Shown piece by piece: positions 61,795-64,000 of a stretch of 64,000 nucleotides of DNA; within the stretch, counting starts at the first letter, position 1, and each line of letters opens with the position of its first letter. Made by a program: the position numbers and the translations under genes. A model generated the notes under the pieces. That model did no database searches and had not been told where the DNA came from. It was given only the letters and a program-made list of their open reading frames with translations. The DNA is from Vibrio metoecus (lineage in GTDB: Bacteria; Pseudomonadota; Gammaproteobacteria; Enterobacterales; Vibrionaceae): contig NZ_CP035686.1 in NCBI RefSeq assembly GCF_009665255.1, positions 1,240,001 through 1,304,000 of the forward strand, given 5' to 3'.

Positions 61795-62928
61795 GTGGGA
61801 GAAATACAGACGTTGAACGAACAACATTCAGTAGGAAAGCCAGTCATTCGTCTATCTGGCATTAGCAAAAGTTTCGATGGTAAGGAAATCATTGGTAACC
61901 TCAATCTTGATGTGAATCATGGTGAATTCTTAACTATCCTAGGCCCATCAGGCTGTGGCAAGACAACTGTGTTAAGAATGATTGCCGGTTTTGAAACTGC
62001 AGATCAAGGTCAGATTCTGCTAGATGATCAAGACGTTACTCAAGTTCCTGCTGAACAACGACACGTCAATACGGTCTTCCAAAGCTATGCTCTCTTCCCT
62101 CACATGACTGTGTTCGATAACGTTGCTTTTGGTTTGCGCATGCAAAAAGTACCTCAAAGCGAAATCGAGCCTCGTGTTATGGAAGCATTACGCATGGTGC
62201 GCCTTGCCGAAATGGCACAACGTAAACCGCATCAACTTTCTGGTGGCCAGCAACAGCGTATCGCTATTGCGCGCGCAGTGGTTAACAAACCTAAAGTACT
62301 GCTCCTTGACGAATCGCTCTCAGCTTTGGATTACAAATTGCGTAAACAAATGCAGAGCGAACTTAAACAGCTTCAACGCCAATTAGGCATTACCTTTATC
62401 TTCGTCACTCACGATCAAGAAGAAGCATTGTCAATGTCAGACCGCATCATCGTTATGCGATCAGGAAAAATTGAACAAGACGGCTCTCCTCGTGAAATCT
62501 ACGAAGACCCCAAAAATCTCTTTGTTGCTCGTTTTATCGGCGAAATCAACGTCTTCCAAGCAACGACTATCGATCGTATCGACGAAAAACGCATCCGCGT
62601 TGACATCGAAGGTATCGAGTCGATTGTTTACTATGAAGATGAAGTGAAGGCTGGTGACAAGCTGCAAGTGCTCCTCCGTCCTGAAGACTTACGTATCGAA
62701 GAAATCAAAGAGTCAGAAGAAAAAGGTATTGTGGGTCACGTGACTGACCGCACCTACAAAGGCATGACTCTGGAATCAGTGGTTGAACTGGAATCCGGTA
62801 TGTGCGTGATGGTTAGCGAATTCTTCAACGAAGATGATCCAGATGTGGATCACTCTATCGGGCAGAAGGTTGCCATCACTTGGGTTGAAAGCTGGGAGGT
62901 AGTACTCAATGATGAGCAAAAAGCTTAA
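61795..62928 (+). CDS. potA: Spermidine/putrescine ABC transporter ATPase PotA
   Basis: A 377-residue ATPase. Walker A is GPSGCGKTT, the signature LSGGQQQRIAIARA, Walker B VLLLDESLSALD (Glu followed by Ser, as in many CUT1 proteins), and H-loop THDQEE. The C-terminal TOBE domain starts near residue 270. The start is GTG 61795 (MGEIQTLNEQ), in line with E. coli PotA (MGQSKKLNKQP); TTG 61813 is possible. It overlaps potB by 20 bases. Confidence 0.94.
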   Translation: MGEIQTLNEQHSVGKPVIRLSGISKSFDGKEIIGNLNLDVNHGEFLTILGPSGCGKTTVLRMIAGFETADQGQILLDDQDVTQVPAEQRHVNTVFQSYALFPHMTVFDNVAFGLRMQKVPQSEIEPRVMEALRMVRLAEMAQRKPHQLSGGQQQRIAIARAVVNKPKVLLLDESLSALDYKLRKQMQSELKQLQRQLGITFIFVTHDQEEALSMSDRIIVMRSGKIEQDGSPREIYEDPKNLFVARFIGEINVFQATTIDRIDEKRIRVDIEGIESIVYYEDEVKAGDKLQVLLRPEDLRIEEIKESEEKGIVGHVTDRTYKGMTLESVVELESGMCVMVSEFFNEDDPDVDHSIGQKVAITWVESWEVVLNDEQKA

Positions 62929-63769
62929 TCTGCAAAATGCAATTATTACCTTAATTGTCAGTTGGTTAGTGCTATTTGTACTGTTCCCAAACCTGATGAT
63001 TATTGGTACCAGTTTTCTGACTCGTGATGAAGCAAACTTGATTAAGTTTGTATTCACCTTTGAGAACTATACACGTTTGCTTGATCCGCTGTACGGCAAA
63101 GTGATGCTGCACTCGTTTTACATGGCGATTGTCGCAACCTTGATCTGCCTCGTGATTGGTTACCCATTTGCGTACATTGTAGCCAAGATGCCAGTTAAAT
63201 GGCGTCCATTTATGCTGTTTTTGATTATTGTTCCTTTCTGGACCAACTCACTCATTCGCACCTATGGTTTAAAAATCGTACTCGGCACGCAAGGCATTCT
63301 GAACCAAGCGTTAATATCACTCGGTCTGATTGATGCCCCATTACGCATTATGTTCACCGAAACAGCCGTAATGATCGGTCTGGTTTACATTTTGTTGCCA
63401 TTTATGATCCTGCCACTCTACTCTGCCATCGAAAAATTGGATGGCACTTATATTGAAGCGGCGCGCGATCTTGGAGCCAATAAATTCCAGACTTTGGTTC
63501 GTGTAATTTTACCTCTGACGATGCCCGGCATCATCGGTGGTTGTTTACTGGTTTTACTTCCAGCACTCGGTATGTTCTACATCGCTGACCTACTTGGTGG
63601 TGCGAAAAACTTACTTATCGGTAACGTAATTAAGAGCCAAGTCCTTAACGCCCGTGACTGGCCGTTTGGTGCGGCAACGAGCATTGCCTTGACATTGGCC
63701 ATGGCCATCATGCTGTACGCCTACTACCGTGCAGGTAAACTATTGAATAAGAAGGTGGAGCTAGACTAA
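62909..63769 (+). CDS. potB: Spermidine/putrescine ABC transporter permease PotB
   Basis: A 286-residue permease with six membrane helices. The EAA loop is visible as EAARDLGANKFQTLVRVILPLTMPGI. RBS GGAGGT lies 8 bases before ATG 62909. Its stop (TAATG) overlaps potC. Confidence 0.95.
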   Translation: MMSKKLNLQNAIITLIVSWLVLFVLFPNLMIIGTSFLTRDEANLIKFVFTFENYTRLLDPLYGKVMLHSFYMAIVATLICLVIGYPFAYIVAKMPVKWRPFMLFLIIVPFWTNSLIRTYGLKIVLGTQGILNQALISLGLIDAPLRIMFTETAVMIGLVYILLPFMILPLYSAIEKLDGTYIEAARDLGANKFQTLVRVILPLTMPGIIGGCLLVLLPALGMFYIADLLGGAKNLLIGNVIKSQVLNARDWPFGAATSIALTLAMAIMLYAYYRAGKLLNKKVELD

Positions 63770-64000
63770 TGGGACGTTCAATTAGATTTAGCTTTATGAG
63801 TTTGGTGTACTTATTTTTGTACCTACCAATTATTGTTTTGATTGCAAACTCATTTAACGAAAACAAGTTTGGTATCAAATGGGGTGGCTTCACCACCAAG
63901 TGGTACCACGCTCTCATGAATAACGACAGTTTAATGCAAGCGGCTTGGCACTCGATCAACGTCGCGGTTTTTTCAGCTACTGCAGCAACCCTGATCGGCA
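63769..64000 (+). CDS. potC: Spermidine/putrescine ABC transporter permease PotC (5' part)
   Basis: The first 77 codons are present: MGRSIRFSFMSLVYLFLYLP, then NSFNENKFGIKWGGFTTKWYHALMNNDS and the start of a membrane helix. This matches the PotC N-terminus. The gene is cut by the window edge. ATG overlaps the potB stop. A substrate-binding potD is expected beyond the edge. Confidence 0.93.
   Translation, partial: MGRSIRFSFMSLVYLFLYLPIIVLIANSFNENKFGIKWGGFTTKWYHALMNNDSLMQAAWHSINVAVFSATAATLIG

Noticed and set aside
1..64000. KOPS motifs (GGGNAGGG) pointing toward dif
   Set aside because: I found none by eye on either side; the scan was not exhaustive, so I draw no conclusion.
1..64000. CRISPR arrays, tRNA or rRNA genes, transposases
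   Set aside because: No regularly spaced repeats, no cloverleaf-type sequences and no transposase motifs were seen.

Overview
The window is a gene-dense gammaproteobacterial chromosome segment that I assign to Vibrio, most likely the V. cholerae / V. mimicus / V. metoecus group. The basis is gene order and recognisable products: a cysteine-type formate dehydrogenase locus, cobB-yajQ, prc-proQ-msrC, letAB-rsmF, pepN, a giant NAD-glutamate dehydrogenase, pyrD-zapC-rlmL-uup, rmf-fabA-ycbZ-matP, nosP-vpsS, ccoNOQP-fixH-ccoIS-fnr-uspE-ttcA and potABC. No rRNA, tRNA, CRISPR array, transposase or intact prophage was seen.

Layout. 1-6046 is a formate dehydrogenase operon (TorD-type chaperone, small Tat protein, catalytic, Fe-S and cytochrome b subunits, small membrane protein). 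6047-7586 holds an ammonium transporter behind a likely sigma-54 promoter and an NtrC-like enhancer. 7766-14851 has cobB, yajQ, an aroH-type DAHP synthase broken by a one-base shortfall in a G run, a DUF4442 protein, an unknown membrane protein, an S1-type RNA-binding protein and rsmF. 14963-21972 carries letB-letA and an ABC exporter on the minus strand, divergent from msrC and proQ. 21990-32899 has prc, a secreted unknown, pepN, a DUF2835 protein and gdhB. 32973-44737 is the pyrD to matP block, in the same relative order as in E. coli.

The replication terminus lies at 45392-45419: a 28-bp XerC/XerD dif site with the two 11-bp arms of V. cholerae dif1 but a different central hexamer. In toxigenic V. 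cholerae the TLC, CTX and RTX elements lie between the matP side and nosP-vpsS. Here dif is empty and only about 125 bp separate it from the end of vpsS. Beside dif is a small exported protein that looks like a free-standing TolA domain III, the domain bound by filamentous phage pIII proteins and some colicins. This is my best candidate for an undescribed function (a periplasmic decoy or immunity factor). matP sits about 1 kb from dif; one perfect matS site lies at 18878-18890 and a one-mismatch site lies just upstream of matP.

Right of dif, nosP-vpsS (nitric oxide to quorum-sensing/biofilm phosphorelay) runs on the minus strand. The cbb3 oxidase, its maturation genes and fnr (with a clear FNR box upstream) follow on the plus strand, forming a microaerobic respiration block. 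uspE, ttcA, three envelope-related minus-strand genes and the spermidine/putrescine transporter potAB-potC (cut by the window end) finish the window.

All functional calls come from reading motifs and family resemblance by eye; no database search was run.
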